A stretch of DNA of 64,000 nt from Paramuribaculum sp. (GCA_022511125.1 JAFLSD010000010.1:1-64000), one strand, 5' to 3'; shown: positions 25,810 to 35,902, counted from the first letter of the stretch. A program made the numbers and translations. Notes: generated by a model from the letters alone, not told the origin.

Positions 25810-26139
25810 ATGAGAAAATTAATGACAGTGCTTTTGCTCGCAGTGTTCGCTGTGAGCTTCGCAGCGGACAAAACGACGGCTGTGTTTACTTTAGATCATC
25901 AAATGTCGACCCATTGCGAGAAGAAGATCAAAGAAAATCTGAGATTTGAGAAAGGTGTGAATACCATTGAGGTATCTTTAGAGAAGAATACCATCACGAT
26001 CGATTACAATCCGAAAAAAACAAATCCCGAAAATTTGATCGAAGGTTTTAAAAAGATAGGTTTCAATGCGAGCGAGGTAGGTAAGGCTTCGAATGTATCT
26101 GATTCGGGTTGTTGCGGCAGTTGCAGCGAGAAAGAATGA
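25810..26139 (+). CDS. Periplasmic heavy-metal-associated domain protein
   Basis: A 109-residue exported protein: signal peptide (residues 1-19), then an HMA/ferredoxin-like fold with MSTHCEKKIKENL in place of the usual MxCxxC motif, so only one of the two metal-binding cysteines remains. The rest (VNTIEVSLEKNTITIDYNP, NLIEGFKKIGFNA) follows the family. The C-terminus is cysteine-rich (CCGSCSEKE) and may bind metal instead. It is 31 bases behind the TonB receptor and presumably in its operon under the palindromic operator. Confidence 0.8.
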   Translation: MRKLMTVLLLAVFAVSFAADKTTAVFTLDHQMSTHCEKKIKENLRFEKGVNTIEVSLEKNTITIDYNPKKTNPENLIEGFKKIGFNASEVGKASNVSDSGCCGSCSEKE

Positions 26140-26223
26140 CCATAGGTATCGAAGTGATGCAATGCGTGGCGCAGACTCGCATCCGGGAAATGGAGATATA
26201 GTTGAAAGGTTTGCGTGGCGGTA

Positions 26224-26254
26224 TTGCAAATTAATGGAAAAATATGTAACTTTG
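26224..26254 (+). promoter_or_regulatory. Promoter of rpsF operon
   Basis: TTG (26224-26226), a 20-bp spacer and TAACTTTG (26247-26254) form a good Bacteroidetes promoter about 50 bases before rpsF. Confidence 0.7.
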
Positions 26255-26304
26255 CGGCGCTTTTAAGCGAAAAAGTAATAATCAATTATTAATCAACAAA
26301 AAAC

Positions 26305-26682
26305 ATGAAGTACGAAACCGTTTTCATTTTAACTCCCGTTTTGTCTGATGTTCAGATGAAGGAAGCGGTAGAAAAATTCACAAAGGTGCTGACTGACAAT
26401 GAAGCAACTATTGTGAACGAAGAATTGTGGGGACTTCAGAAATTAGCTTATCCTATCGACAAGAAGTCGACAGGTTTCTATGTTCTGGTAGAGTTCGAGG
26501 GCGCCCCGACTATAGTTAAGAAATTAGAGACAGCTTACCGTCGCGACGAACGCGTGTTGCGTTTCCTGACTTTCCGCCAGGACAAATATGCGGCTCAGTA
26601 TGCTGAAAAACGCCGTGCCAACCGTTCAGGCAAGCAGGCGAAGGGAACAGAAGAAGTAAAACCAGAAAGTAAGGAGGCTTAA
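26305..26682 (+). CDS. rpsF: 30S ribosomal protein S6
   Basis: A 125-residue ribosomal protein S6: [13 protein letters not shown] start, [19 protein letters not shown] and the final strand [16 protein letters not shown]. The tail is Lys/Glu-rich. First gene of the conserved S6-S18-L9 operon; no ssb gene lies between S6 and S18, as is usual in Bacteroidetes. Confidence 0.97.
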   Translation: MKYETVFILTPVLSDVQMKEAVEKFTKVLTDNEATIVNEELWGLQKLAYPIDKKSTGFYVLVEFEGAPTIVKKLETAYRRDERVLRFLTFRQDKYAAQYAEKRRANRSGKQAKGTEEVKPESKEA

Positions 26683-26684
26683 GG

Positions 26685-26954
26685 ATGGCACAGAGTCAAT
26701 CAGAAATCAGATATCTCACTCCGATGTCTGTGGACGTTAAGAAGAAAAAATATTGCCGTTTCAAACGTAGCGGTATCAAGTATATCGACTATAAGGATCC
26801 GGAATTCCTGAAGAAATTTTTGAACGAGCAGGGTAAGATCCTTCCGCGCCGTATCACTGGAACGTCGTTGAAGTTCCAGCGCAGAGTAGCCCAGGCGGTA
26901 AAACGCGCCCGTCATCTGGCTCTTCTGCCTTATGTAACGGACTTAATGAAATAA
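26685..26954 (+). CDS. rpsR: 30S ribosomal protein S18
   Basis: An 89-residue protein with the S18 core: [50 protein letters not shown]. Two bases after rpsF, same operon. It binds beside S6 in the small subunit. Confidence 0.97.
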   Translation: MAQSQSEIRYLTPMSVDVKKKKYCRFKRSGIKYIDYKDPEFLKKFLNEQGKILPRRITGTSLKFQRRVAQAVKRARHLALLPYVTDLMK

Positions 26955-26973
26955 CCTTTAAAATTCAGGAATC

Positions 26974-27417
26974 ATGAAGATTATTTTAAAAGAGGATATA
27001 CCATCCTTAGGTTATAAGGATGACATCGTGGAGGTAAAGAACGGTTATGGCCGCAATTATCTCATCCCTCAGGGGAAGGCCATCATAGCTACTCCGATAG
27101 CTCTGAAGGTGCTTGCTGAGAATCAGCGTCAGCGCGCCCACAAGTTAGAGAAGATGAAGGCAGACGCGGAAGCTTTGGCAGCTTCATTGGAAGGCGTGAG
27201 CTTGACAATCGGCGCAAAGACAAGTTCTACCGGCACCATCTTCGGTTCTGTGAACAACATCCAGATAGCTGAAGCGTTGGAGAAAGAGGGTCACAATATC
27301 GACCGTAAGCTCATCGTGATCAAGGAGCCAGTGAAAGAAGTAGGCGACTACAAAGCAACCATCAAGCTTCATAAGGATGTAACGGTAGAAATACCATTCA
27401 CAGTCGTAAGCGAATAA
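26974..27417 (+). CDS. rplI: 50S ribosomal protein L9
   Basis: A 147-residue L9: N-terminal [36 protein letters not shown], connecting helix and C-terminal domain with [21 protein letters not shown]. Last gene of the S6-S18-L9 operon, followed by a terminator. Confidence 0.97.
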   Translation: MKIILKEDIPSLGYKDDIVEVKNGYGRNYLIPQGKAIIATPIALKVLAENQRQRAHKLEKMKADAEALAASLEGVSLTIGAKTSSTGTIFGSVNNIQIAEALEKEGHNIDRKLIVIKEPVKEVGDYKATIKLHKDVTVEIPFTVVSE

Positions 27418-27454
27418 GGAAAGCTGTCAGAATCAGCCGAAAAAAATAAACTTA

Positions 27455-27490
27455 AGAGGGCGTCAGTTAAAATTCGGACGCTCTCTTTTT
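27455..27490 (+). terminator. Terminator of rplI operon
   Basis: AGAGGGCGTC (27455-27464) pairs with GACGCTCTCT (27477-27486; one G-U), followed by TTTTT. Confidence 0.85.
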
Positions 27491-27602
27491 ATGTGGTTGC
27501 ATTGCATAAAAAGCGGATTTATGTGCATTTATTAGGAGAGTCGGAGTAATGTTTCGTAATTTAGCGGCTGCCAAGTCAAAAAAAGAATCATCTCTGTAGC
27601 TT

Positions 27603-29057
27603 ATGCAGGAATTAGAATCACTGTTACGAACCCCGTGGATATACTGGACTTTGCTTTCGGCTTATGTTCTGACAATATTGAGCATAATAGGCATCATATT
27701 GTCGGAAAACCGCAATCCGGTAAAGTCGTTGGCGTGGGTAACGGTTCTTCTGATGTTTCCGGTGGGAGGAGTAATCCTCTATATATTTTTCGGCCGAAGC
27801 ATCAAGAACAAGCGGATGATTTCCAGGCGCAACCGAAAGCGTCTACGTGAATTAGTGGCTCCCCGAGCAGATGAGGAGGCGGATTTAAGCCAATATTCCC
27901 AAGAAGCGCGTCAGCAGATCCAGTTGGCGTCAACATTGACAAAATTGCCTTTTTATACGGGTAACCATGTAGAGATAATGGATTCGAAAGAGAAATTCGA
28001 CTCTTTGGAACGGGATATAAGGCAAGCTGAGAAGTATATCAACCTGCAGTATTACATATTCAGCGACGATACGACCGGTCAGCGAATCAAGTCAGCTCTA
28101 ATCGAAAGAGCTCGTGCAGGAGTCAAAATCAGGGTGATTTATGACCACATAGGTTCGATCAAGGTGAAAAACCGTTTTTTCAATGAAATGAGAGCAGAAG
28201 GGATAGAGGTATACCCATTTTTCCGAGTAGCTTTTCCACCGTTCGCTACGCGAGTGAACTGGCGCAATCACAGAAAGTTAGTTGTGATCGACGGAAAGAC
28301 GGGTTATATCGGGGGGATGAATATAGCGGATCGTTATGTGGACGGGGGAAAATTTTCCAAATGGCGTGACACGCATTTGCGGATAACGGGTCCGGCGGTA
28401 GGAGCGCTGCAATATTCGTTTGCAGTTGACTGGCGTTTTATGGGTCGAGACCTCTTAGAGGAAGGCATATCGAAAGAGCTTCCGGCCAAAGATATAAGAT
28501 TTCCGGAAGATACGAGCATGCATATTATGCGAAGCGGGCCGACGAGCGAATGGAGCAATATATCCTATATGCTGTTGAAAGCTATAGGCAATGCCAAGAA
28601 ACGTATCTATATCCAAACGCCTTATTTTTTGCCGACCGACGGCCTTCTGCGGATGTTACAGGTGGCCGCTCTGTCGAAGGTGGATGTCAGAATAATGATA
28701 CCAAGGAAGAGCGACAGTGTGATTCTAACCCATTCTTCGAGGAGTTACGTGTTGGAGTGTCTCCGTTCGGGTGTAAAGATGTATTTCTATGAAGCCGGTA
28801 TGTTACACAGCAAAGTCGTAATCGTGGACGACGATTTCAGTTCTGTGGGCTCGGCCAACATCGATTTCCGCAGTTTCGAGCATAATTTCGAAGCGAATAT
28901 GTTTATTTACAGTCGCAGTGTCAATGCCGAACTGACGAAACGATTCAACGATGATATGAAGGAAAGCCGACGTGTAAAAGAGGCAGAATGGCGCAAACGT
29001 CCGATAGTAAATAAGGCCATTGAATCGATTCTGAGACTTCTCAGCCCGGTGCTATAA
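27603..29057 (+). CDS. cls: Cardiolipin synthase
   Basis: A 484-residue membrane phospholipase-D-family enzyme that joins two phosphatidylglycerols into cardiolipin. Two N-terminal membrane helices (about residues 13-33 and 41-62), then two PLD domains with HxKx4D motifs: HRKLVVID near residue 222 and HSKVVIVD near residue 401, each followed by the Gly-x-Asn element (GGMN; GSANID). Length and architecture are those of bacterial ClsA. Encoded alone after the ribosomal-protein operon. Confidence 0.93.
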   Translation: MQELESLLRTPWIYWTLLSAYVLTILSIIGIILSENRNPVKSLAWVTVLLMFPVGGVILYIFFGRSIKNKRMISRRNRKRLRELVAPRADEEADLSQYSQEARQQIQLASTLTKLPFYTGNHVEIMDSKEKFDSLERDIRQAEKYINLQYYIFSDDTTGQRIKSALIERARAGVKIRVIYDHIGSIKVKNRFFNEMRAEGIEVYPFFRVAFPPFATRVNWRNHRKLVVIDGKTGYIGGMNIADRYVDGGKFSKWRDTHLRITGPAVGALQYSFAVDWRFMGRDLLEEGISKELPAKDIRFPEDTSMHIMRSGPTSEWSNISYMLLKAIGNAKKRIYIQTPYFLPTDGLLRMLQVAALSKVDVRIMIPRKSDSVILTHSSRSYVLECLRSGVKMYFYEAGMLHSKVVIVDDDFSSVGSANIDFRSFEHNFEANMFIYSRSVNAELTKRFNDDMKESRRVKEAEWRKRPIVNKAIESILRLLSPVL

Positions 29058-29171
29058 AACTATAATGAGTTATGGTTTTACCATTGATTTAAGGATTTTA
29101 ACTTAAAAAAGTGGTTAAATGGCTGTTTATTCTGGGAAAAAACATTAATTTTGTAAAAATTTGGAACGACA

Positions 29172-29465
29172 ATGCCTACACCTCTCGAGCAACTTATAGA
29201 GAAACTGCAAACAAAGGCGACGATGTTGCAGCAACGTCATGAGTATCTTCAGAAGGGGTTGGAATCGAAAGAAGCGGAAATCAGAACTTTGCGTGATGAA
29301 TTAGATTCGGAACGTCGTAAAAATTCGGAGCTTCTCCAGAAGGTGGAATATCTTCAGGTTGTTCACTCGGTAGCTCCGAGCCGTTCTGACGTAGCAGAAA
29401 CGAGGGCTTTGTTGACCGGATTGGTGCGGGAGATCGATAAATGTATAGCAGATCTCAGCGACTGA
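29172..29465 (+). CDS. ZapB-like coiled-coil protein
   Basis: A 97-residue protein that is almost entirely a coiled coil (residues 5-65, LIEKLQTKATMLQQRHEYLQKG...) with a short helical tail. It ends 2 bases before zapA. The same pairing is common in Bacteroidales, and by size and position it resembles ZapB-type division factors, but sequence alone does not prove it. A -7 box TAATTTTG is at 29146-29153. Confidence 0.7.
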   Translation: MPTPLEQLIEKLQTKATMLQQRHEYLQKGLESKEAEIRTLRDELDSERRKNSELLQKVEYLQVVHSVAPSRSDVAETRALLTGLVREIDKCIADLSD

Positions 29466-29467
29466 AT

Positions 29468-29773
29468 ATGGCAGAAAAACGAATTGATATTAATCTTCAG
29501 ATAGCAGGTTTACTCTTACCGCTGAAAAATACGAGTTTAGCGGAAGAGGGAATATTCCGTGAGGCGGCAAAAGGTATAAACGAACGCTGGAATCAGTGGC
29601 GCCGTAATTATCCGAAGGCCTCCGATCTTGAAGCGTTGGCAATAGTAGCCCTGACATACGCCAAGGCCTATCTGACGTTGAAGGCGAATATTTCTGAAAC
29701 CGAACAGGCGTTGGTCGATTTTGAAAAGAAATTAGACTCAATGCTCAATGAAGGAATGTCGTCGCAATCATAA
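29468..29773 (+). CDS. zapA: Cell division protein ZapA
   Basis: A 101-residue ZapA: RIDINLQIAGLLLPLKNTS, EEGIFREAAKGINERWNQWRRNYP, then a C-terminal helix with TYAKAYLTLKANISETEQ. ZapA bundles FtsZ filaments at the division ring. ATG 29468 is chosen over the earlier frame start at 29441, which overlaps the coiled-coil gene and adds residues foreign to the family. Confidence 0.88.
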   Translation: MAEKRIDINLQIAGLLLPLKNTSLAEEGIFREAAKGINERWNQWRRNYPKASDLEALAIVALTYAKAYLTLKANISETEQALVDFEKKLDSMLNEGMSSQS

Positions 29774-29774
29774 A

Positions 29775-29886
29775 TAGCTCCGCCGTAAGCAGCCAGGCTT
29801 GAGAGGCAAACATCGTCGAACCCGCAAAGATCATTAGGCATCTTAAAAAGAGGCCAGCAGGATCGGAACGGGATTTTTTATTTGTA
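29775..29886 (+). ncRNA. ssrS: Candidate 6S-type RNA between zapA and rny
   Basis: The 158-bp gap between zapA and rny has a GC-rich block that can pair over distance (GCTCCG near 29777 with CGGAAC near 29867; GAGAGGCAAACATCGTCGAACCCGC in the middle) and ends in GGATTTTTTATTT, like a terminator. The location next to zapA is where ssrS (6S RNA) is found in many bacteria. The RNA may begin inside the zapA end. Call rests mainly on context. Confidence 0.45.
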
Positions 29887-29931
29887 TATAATTGTAACAT
29901 AACAACATAAGTAAATAAAATAAATTAGAAT

Positions 29932-31473
29932 ATGGAAGCTTTAATTTACACGTGTATAGCCGTGGGAGCCTTAGCCATAGGGATAATAGTCTCTATGGTG
30001 ATCCAGAAGAATATGGCAAACTCACGGGCAAAATCAATAATATCAGAGGCTGAAAAAGAGGCGGAAGTTTTGAAAAAGAACAAACTTCTGGAGGCTCGCG
30101 AAGAAGAGATGAAAATCAAAGCGGAAGCAGAAAAGGTGGCCAATCAACGAATGCAGAAAATCCAACAGTCGGAAAGCCGCATCAAACAACGCGAACTTCA
30201 ACTGAACCAGCAACAAAGTGAGAACCAGAAGAGTAAAAACGAAATAGAGCAGACTCGGGTCCGTCTGGAAGAGCAGATGGCTCAGATAGAGCAGAAAAAA
30301 ACTGAGTTGGATGCTTTGAAGCACAAGGCCCAGGAAGAGCTGGAACATGTGTCGGGTCTGTCTTCGGAAGAAGCACGCGAGAAACTGATAGAATCTCTTA
30401 AGGATGAAGCGAAGACGGCAGCCGCGAGCTATATAAACGATATAATGGACGAGGCAAAAATGACGGCCAATAAAGAGGCTAAACGCATTGTGGTGCAGTC
30501 GATCCAGCGTGTCGCAACAGAAACGGCGATAGAGAACTCCGTGACAGTCTTCCCCATAGAATCGGATGAAATCAAAGGTCGCATCATAGGCCGCGAAGGT
30601 AGAAACATAAGAGCTCTCGAGGCAGCAACCGGGATTGAAATAATCGTGGACGACACTCCGGAAGCAATAGTCCTGTCGGGTTTCGACCCTGTAAGACGCG
30701 AAATAGCACGTCTTGCCCTTCACCAGTTGGTGGCGGACGGCCGAATCCATCCGGCCCGCATAGAAGAAGTGGTGGCAAAAGTGAGACGTCAGATCGAGGA
30801 GGAAATCATCGAGACCGGTAAACGCACGGCGATAGACTTGGGCATCCATGGTCTGCATCCGGAATTAGTGAGAATGGTGGGTAAGATGAAATATCGTTCG
30901 AGCTACGGGCAGAATCTGCTCCAGCATTCTCGCGAAACCGCCAACCTGTGTGCGGTGATGGCTTCAGAATTGGGTTTGAACCCCAAAAAGGCACGCAGAG
31001 CCGGTTTACTCCACGATATAGGCAAAGTGCCCGATGAAGAGCCCGAACTGCCACATGCTCTTTTGGGAATGAAACTTGCGGAGAAATACAAGGAAAAACC
31101 CGAGATATGCAACGCTATCGGTGCTCATCACGACGAGATAGAACAAACTTCGTTGCTTGCTCCGATCGTCCAAGTCTGCGACGCGATATCGGGTGCTCGT
31201 CCGGGTGCACGTCGTGAGATTGTGGAGGCTTATATCAAGCGTCTGAACGATCTCGAACAACTGGCCTTGTCATATCCGGGCGTAATAAAGACCTATGCTA
31301 TCCAAGCCGGCCGCGAGCTGAGAGTGATAGTGGGGGCCGATAAGATCGATGACGCAGAGACGGAAAAACTGTCAGCCGAGATAGCTAAAAAGATCCAGGA
31401 CGAGATGACTTATCCGGGTCAGGTTAAGATAACCGTAATCCGCGAGACTCGCGCGGTTAGTTTTGCGAAATAA
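29932..31473 (+). CDS. rny: Ribonuclease Y
   Basis: A 513-residue membrane-anchored endoribonuclease that starts mRNA decay. N-terminal membrane helix (residues 1-23), long Glu/Lys coiled coil (about 30-150), KH domain with [17 protein letters not shown] (about 218-234) and HD domain with [19 protein letters not shown] near residue 361 and AHHDEIE. Complete and of family length. Confidence 0.96.
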   Translation: MEALIYTCIAVGALAIGIIVSMVIQKNMANSRAKSIISEAEKEAEVLKKNKLLEAREEEMKIKAEAEKVANQRMQKIQQSESRIKQRELQLNQQQSENQKSKNEIEQTRVRLEEQMAQIEQKKTELDALKHKAQEELEHVSGLSSEEAREKLIESLKDEAKTAAASYINDIMDEAKMTANKEAKRIVVQSIQRVATETAIENSVTVFPIESDEIKGRIIGREGRNIRALEAATGIEIIVDDTPEAIVLSGFDPVRREIARLALHQLVADGRIHPARIEEVVAKVRRQIEEEIIETGKRTAIDLGIHGLHPELVRMVGKMKYRSSYGQNLLQHSRETANLCAVMASELGLNPKKARRAGLLHDIGKVPDEEPELPHALLGMKLAEKYKEKPEICNAIGAHHDEIEQTSLLAPIVQVCDAISGARPGARREIVEAYIKRLNDLEQLALSYPGVIKTYAIQAGRELRVIVGADKIDDAETEKLSAEIAKKIQDEMTYPGQVKITVIRETRAVSFAK

Positions 31474-31506
31474 ACCGGAAGGAAAATCTAAACAATCGCA
31501 AAGTCA

Positions 31507-32784
31507 ATGGCAACAGACGATGAATTGAGAGCTGACAACGTCGAGCAAGCCGAGAACAACGAGCAGGCAATAAACGGTCACCCATGCCGTGATTGCGGCG
31601 GCTCAGGCTGTTCGAAATGCGGCTGTCCGAGCCGCGGTAAGCTCCATTGCTACAACTGGCTTTCTGATATACCGGACGGCAAAGCCGACAGCGATCTGGT
31701 AGAGGTTCAGTTTAAGAATACGCGAAAGGGCTTTTACCGCAATCCAATGAATATACCGTTAAAAACGGGCGATCTCGTGGCAGTGGAAGCTTCGCCGGGC
31801 CATGATATAGGCGAAGTGACACTGACGGGCAAGTTGGTGAATCTCCAGATGAGAAAGTCGGGCATCAAACATGAGGCAGAGCTAAAAAAGGTGTTCCGCA
31901 AGGCAAAAGCATCGGATATAGAAAAATTCGAGGAAGCTAAGTCGCGAGAAAACGACACAATGATAAGGTCGCGTAAGATCGCAGCCGATCTGGGTTTGAA
32001 TATGAAAATCGGCGATGTGGAATATCAGGGCGACGGTAATAAGGCGATTTTTTATTATATCGCAGATGAGCGTGTGGATTTCCGCCAGTTAATCAAGGTT
32101 TTGGCAGAGACCTTCAAGATAAGGGTGGAAATGAAGCAGATAGGTGCAAGGCAGGAAGCAGGTCGAATAGGAGGAATAGGCCCATGCGGCCGACCGTTAT
32201 GCTGTTCGAGCTGGATGACAAACTTCGTGTCGGTAGGTACGGCAGCTGCGCGTTTCCAGGATTTATCGCTAAATCCACAGAAATTGGCCGGTCAGTGTGC
32301 TAAACTGAAATGCTGTCTGAACTTCGAGGTGGACAGTTATGTTGAGAGCGTAAGGAAGATGCCGGCTAAGGAAATAAGGTTAGAGACGGCAGACGCTACT
32401 TATTTCCACTTCAAGCACGATGTTTTTAAACGCGAAATAACTTACTCGACGGATAAAAACATAGCGGCTAACCTTGTGACAATCGATGCGGAACGAGCTT
32501 TCGAGGTTATAGCAATGAATAAAGCCGGCGAGAAGCCGCTGAGTCTTCTGCGTGAAGGTGAGCGTAATGAATCGGACAAGAAGCAGTATAACGACATCTT
32601 AGGTCAGGACATCACGCGCTTCGACAAAAAGAAAAAGAAGAAGAAAAAGAATAAAAACCGTTTACGCCCGGGGGACGCCCCGACAAACGACGCTCCAGGG
32701 ACAGGGCGTAACGCCAATCATCAGCTTCCTCCGGCAATGTCGCCGTCGCGCCGAATGCTTAACGGAAACCAGCCTCAGAATTAG
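31507..32784 (+). CDS. ricT: RicT/YaaT-type PSP1 domain protein
   Basis: A 425-residue PSP1-domain protein related to RicT (YaaT), which in Bacillus works with RicA/RicF and RNase Y in mRNA maturation; rny is next door here. The conserved cysteine-rich part GPCGRPLCCSSW (around residues 226-237) and CAKLKCCLNFE (about 263-273) could bind iron-sulphur. An additional N-terminal cysteine cluster (CRDCGGSGCSKCGCP, about 27-41) is present. The C-terminus is a Lys-rich, probably disordered tail. Confidence 0.88.
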   Translation: MATDDELRADNVEQAENNEQAINGHPCRDCGGSGCSKCGCPSRGKLHCYNWLSDIPDGKADSDLVEVQFKNTRKGFYRNPMNIPLKTGDLVAVEASPGHDIGEVTLTGKLVNLQMRKSGIKHEAELKKVFRKAKASDIEKFEEAKSRENDTMIRSRKIAADLGLNMKIGDVEYQGDGNKAIFYYIADERVDFRQLIKVLAETFKIRVEMKQIGARQEAGRIGGIGPCGRPLCCSSWMTNFVSVGTAAARFQDLSLNPQKLAGQCAKLKCCLNFEVDSYVESVRKMPAKEIRLETADATYFHFKHDVFKREITYSTDKNIAANLVTIDAERAFEVIAMNKAGEKPLSLLREGERNESDKKQYNDILGQDITRFDKKKKKKKKNKNRLRPGDAPTNDAPGTGRNANHQLPPAMSPSRRMLNGNQPQN

Positions 32785-32818
32785 AAACTTTTCCAAATTT
32801 TTTTCTCTCCGTCGTGCT

Positions 32819-33274
32819 ATGAGATGTGGTAAGGGAATATTTTACTCAACGATGATCATCGTTTTTCTAATAGCCGTATCTTCATGCGGAGGTAGAAAAG
32901 CGGGTAATTTCCGCGATATTGAGGATGGGAAGTGGTCGTATGGCGATGAGATAGTTTTGGCGTGCGATTCGGGAGGTCACAATGAAGAAATGGCGGTGGC
33001 ATTGCGTTATAACGACCGTTATCCTTATCGAACGATTACGCTTAGAGTGATATTGACCGATAAGCAGGGTGAAGAAACGATCGATACGCTGACTATAGAG
33101 CTGAACGATGAGAACGGCAAGAGATTGGGTCACGGCATGGGAGGGAGCTATCAGATAGAGAAGGTGTCGCATTTGATATTCCCAACCGACAGTTGCACTG
33201 TGACACTGAGTCATGTGATGAAAGAAGCGACCGTGGAAGGCATAGAGATGGTTGGTGTTTTATGTAATAAGTGA
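32819..33274 (+). CDS. gldH: Gliding-motility lipoprotein GldH
   Basis: A 151-residue lipoprotein: hydrophobic signal with lipobox AVSSC (Cys about 23), then a beta-rich domain (LRYNDRYPYRTITLRV, DTLTIELNDENGKRLGHGMGG). The ricT-gldH order is conserved in Bacteroidetes. GldH is needed for gliding and type IX secretion in flavobacteria; in gut Bacteroidales without gliding its task is unclear. Confidence 0.83.
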   Translation: MRCGKGIFYSTMIIVFLIAVSSCGGRKAGNFRDIEDGKWSYGDEIVLACDSGGHNEEMAVALRYNDRYPYRTITLRVILTDKQGEETIDTLTIELNDENGKRLGHGMGGSYQIEKVSHLIFPTDSCTVTLSHVMKEATVEGIEMVGVLCNK

Positions 33275-33281
33275 ACAAAAG

Positions 33282-34454
33282 ATGGAACCGATAATTCTAC
33301 TGAATGAAAAGGAATACGATCTAAGGCTATCAAGACTCAGAGAAAGGATGGAGGCCGGAGGTTTTGATGCTATTCTTGTGAGCGATAATGCCAATATCTA
33401 CTATCTTACCGGAAGAGTGTTCAGCGGTTATATTTATATACCTTCGAGCGGTGAGGCAATCTTTTTTGTCAAGAGACCGTCAGGCCTGGAAGGCGACGGT
33501 ACTGTCTACATACGCAAGCCGGAGCAGATGGGTGAAAGCATAGGGTTGAATATGCCCCAAACTCTCGGCATGGAACTGGATGTGACTCCCTGGAGCACTG
33601 TAGAACGCATCAAAGTAGTGTTCGATATGTGCGAACTGAAAAACGCTTCGCCTCTACTAAGAGAACAACGCTCGGTGAAGACAGATGAGGAAATAGCCCT
33701 AATAAAGAAATCGGGAATGAAACATGAGTATGTCTATCGTCATATCCCGAAACTTTATGTAGCCGGAATGTCGGATCTGGAACTTCAAGTGGAGATAGAG
33801 AAGCTATCCAGGCTTGAAGGTTGCCTCGGGCAGTTCAGGATATCGGGTGATTCGATGGAGCTGTATATGGGTAATGTCCTGACAGGAGATAACGCCGACA
33901 TTCCTTCGCCTTACGACTTCGCCATGGGTGGGGGAGGGCTTGATCCTTCTTTGCCTGTGGGATGTGACGGTTCAGTGATAAAACCCGGTTCGACGGTGAT
34001 GGTGGATATGAACGGGAATTATACGGGTTATATGACAGATATGACGAGGACTTTCGCTTTAGGGACAATAGAGCGGATGGCTTTGGACGCACATGAATTG
34101 TCGATATCCATCTGCAGTGAACTGTCAAAATGTATTCCGGGGACTCCTGCCAAAGAAATGTATGAAAGAGCTAAAAAAATGGCCGATGATGCAGGGCTTG
34201 GCAATTATTTCATGGGTCACATGCAGAAAGCAGGTTTCATAGGCCACGGAGTCGGAATCGAAGTGAATGAACTTCCGGTAATAGCTCCGCGGAGCAAAGA
34301 TATTTTACAGTCAGGGAACGTGATAGCTCTCGAGCCGAAATTCGTTATCCCCAAGATGGGAGCCGTGGGAATAGAAAATACTTATGTGGTTAGGGAAAAC
34401 GGGATGGAATGTCTGACCAACGCACCAGAAGAATTGATATATTTCAGTGAATAA
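33282..34454 (+). CDS. M24 family aminopeptidase (Xaa-Pro type)
   Basis: A 390-residue creatinase/aminopeptidase-P fold enzyme. N-terminal creatinase-like domain (VSDNANIYYLTGR) and C-terminal pita-bread domain with metal ligands: two Asp in VDMNGNYTGYMTDMTRTF, His in GHGVGIE, Glu in IALEPKF and in GIENTYVV. ATG 33282 (MEPII) is preferred over the frame start at 33252, which overlaps gldH. It likely removes N-terminal residues before proline from peptides. Confidence 0.88.
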   Translation: MEPIILLNEKEYDLRLSRLRERMEAGGFDAILVSDNANIYYLTGRVFSGYIYIPSSGEAIFFVKRPSGLEGDGTVYIRKPEQMGESIGLNMPQTLGMELDVTPWSTVERIKVVFDMCELKNASPLLREQRSVKTDEEIALIKKSGMKHEYVYRHIPKLYVAGMSDLELQVEIEKLSRLEGCLGQFRISGDSMELYMGNVLTGDNADIPSPYDFAMGGGGLDPSLPVGCDGSVIKPGSTVMVDMNGNYTGYMTDMTRTFALGTIERMALDAHELSISICSELSKCIPGTPAKEMYERAKKMADDAGLGNYFMGHMQKAGFIGHGVGIEVNELPVIAPRSKDILQSGNVIALEPKFVIPKMGAVGIENTYVVRENGMECLTNAPEELIYFSE

Positions 34455-34462
34455 CAAGTCGG

Positions 34463-35902
34463 ATGTATACCTACAAGGACGCTCAACGTAAAATTAAAGA
34501 GAAACTCAACCGGAAGATATTCCGCACGGTCGGAGAGACAGCCGCTGAAATCGGACGGGCATGCTATGCTGTGGGCGGTTGCGTGAGAGACTTCTTGTTG
34601 GAACGGAAATCGAAAGATATCGACTTTGTAACTGTGGGGAACGGCATAGAACTGGCCGAAGCGTTAGTCGCAAAATTAGGTCCGAAATATCATTTGGCGG
34701 TGTTCCGTAATTTCGGAACAGCTCAGGTGAAACACCGTGACACGGAGCTTGAATTTGTGGGGGCAAGAAAGGAATCCTATCGGTCTGACAGCCGAAAACC
34801 GATAGTAGAAGACGGGACGTTGGAAGAGGATCTGTCGCGGCGTGATTTTACGATAAACGCTATGGCGGTATGTGTGAATCCGGATAATTTCGGTGAACTC
34901 GTAGATAATTTTCATGGCCTCGATGATCTGAACAACGGTATAATAAGGACTCCTTTGGATCCGGACATAACTTTCAGTGATGATCCTTTGAGGATGATGC
35001 GTGCCATAAGATTCGCAACGCAATTGGATTTTGAAATCGAACCTGCTACTTTCGAGGCCATCCGCCGCAATGCATCGCGTATAAAGATCATATCGGGTGA
35101 AAGAATAGTGGACGAACTGGGCAAGATGATAAAATCGGCCTTTCCGTCAAAAGGCTTCCGCCTGTTGGATGAGAGCGGACTGTTGAAGATAATTTTTCCC
35201 GAGATGGTTGCATTGAAGGGGGTTGAAAAGGTGAACGGCAGGGGGCACAAAGATAATTTCAAACATACCTTGGAGGTGCTTGACAATGTGTCGCAGTGGT
35301 CGGACAACGTTTGGCTCAGATGGAGCGCTGTATTCCACGATATAGCAAAACCTTCTACAAAACGATGGGATGACGCCGCAGGGTGGACTTTCCATAACCA
35401 TAATTTCGTAGGGAGCAAGATGATTCCCAAGATATTCCGCCGCATGAAATTTCCGATGAACGAGCCGATGAAGTATGTTCAGAAAATGGTGGAACTACAC
35501 ATGCGTCCGATAGCTCTGGTGGAGGACGAGGTGACAGATTCGGCCGTTAGACGTCTGATTCATGACGCTGGGGATGACATAGACGATCTCATGCTACTTT
35601 GCCGAGCTGACATAACGTCGAAAAACGAAGAGAAGGTGAAGCGTCATATTCGCAATTTCGAGCATGTGAAAGAGAAAATTGCTGAAGTAGAGTCGCGTGA
35701 TCATGTTAGAAATTTCCAACCTCCAATCGACGGTGACGAGATAATGAAGATGTTCTGTCTTAAACCGTCAAAAGAAGTGGGAATGCTAAAGGCTTCAATT
35801 AAGGACGCGATTCTTGACGGCGTAATTCCGAATGAGAGGGATTCTGCTATGAGCTTTCTTTTGGATAAAGCCAAAGAAATGGGTCTTATCAGGGTGATTT
35901 GA
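34463..35902 (+). CDS. cca: CCA tRNA nucleotidyltransferase with HD domain
   Basis: A 479-residue class II nucleotidyltransferase that adds or repairs the CCA end of tRNAs. Head domain with YAVGGCVRDFLL (about residues 33-44) and the catalytic DIDF; DLSRRDFTINAMA and the RxxRAIRFATQL segment follow. The HD domain has HDIAKPSTKRWD near residue 291 and HNHNFVGSKM. tRNA-Leu in this window lacks an encoded CCA, so the enzyme is required. Starts 8 bases after the peptidase gene. Confidence 0.93.
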   Translation: MYTYKDAQRKIKEKLNRKIFRTVGETAAEIGRACYAVGGCVRDFLLERKSKDIDFVTVGNGIELAEALVAKLGPKYHLAVFRNFGTAQVKHRDTELEFVGARKESYRSDSRKPIVEDGTLEEDLSRRDFTINAMAVCVNPDNFGELVDNFHGLDDLNNGIIRTPLDPDITFSDDPLRMMRAIRFATQLDFEIEPATFEAIRRNASRIKIISGERIVDELGKMIKSAFPSKGFRLLDESGLLKIIFPEMVALKGVEKVNGRGHKDNFKHTLEVLDNVSQWSDNVWLRWSAVFHDIAKPSTKRWDDAAGWTFHNHNFVGSKMIPKIFRRMKFPMNEPMKYVQKMVELHMRPIALVEDEVTDSAVRRLIHDAGDDIDDLMLLCRADITSKNEEKVKRHIRNFEHVKEKIAEVESRDHVRNFQPPIDGDEIMKMFCLKPSKEVGMLKASIKDAILDGVIPNERDSAMSFLLDKAKEMGLIRVI

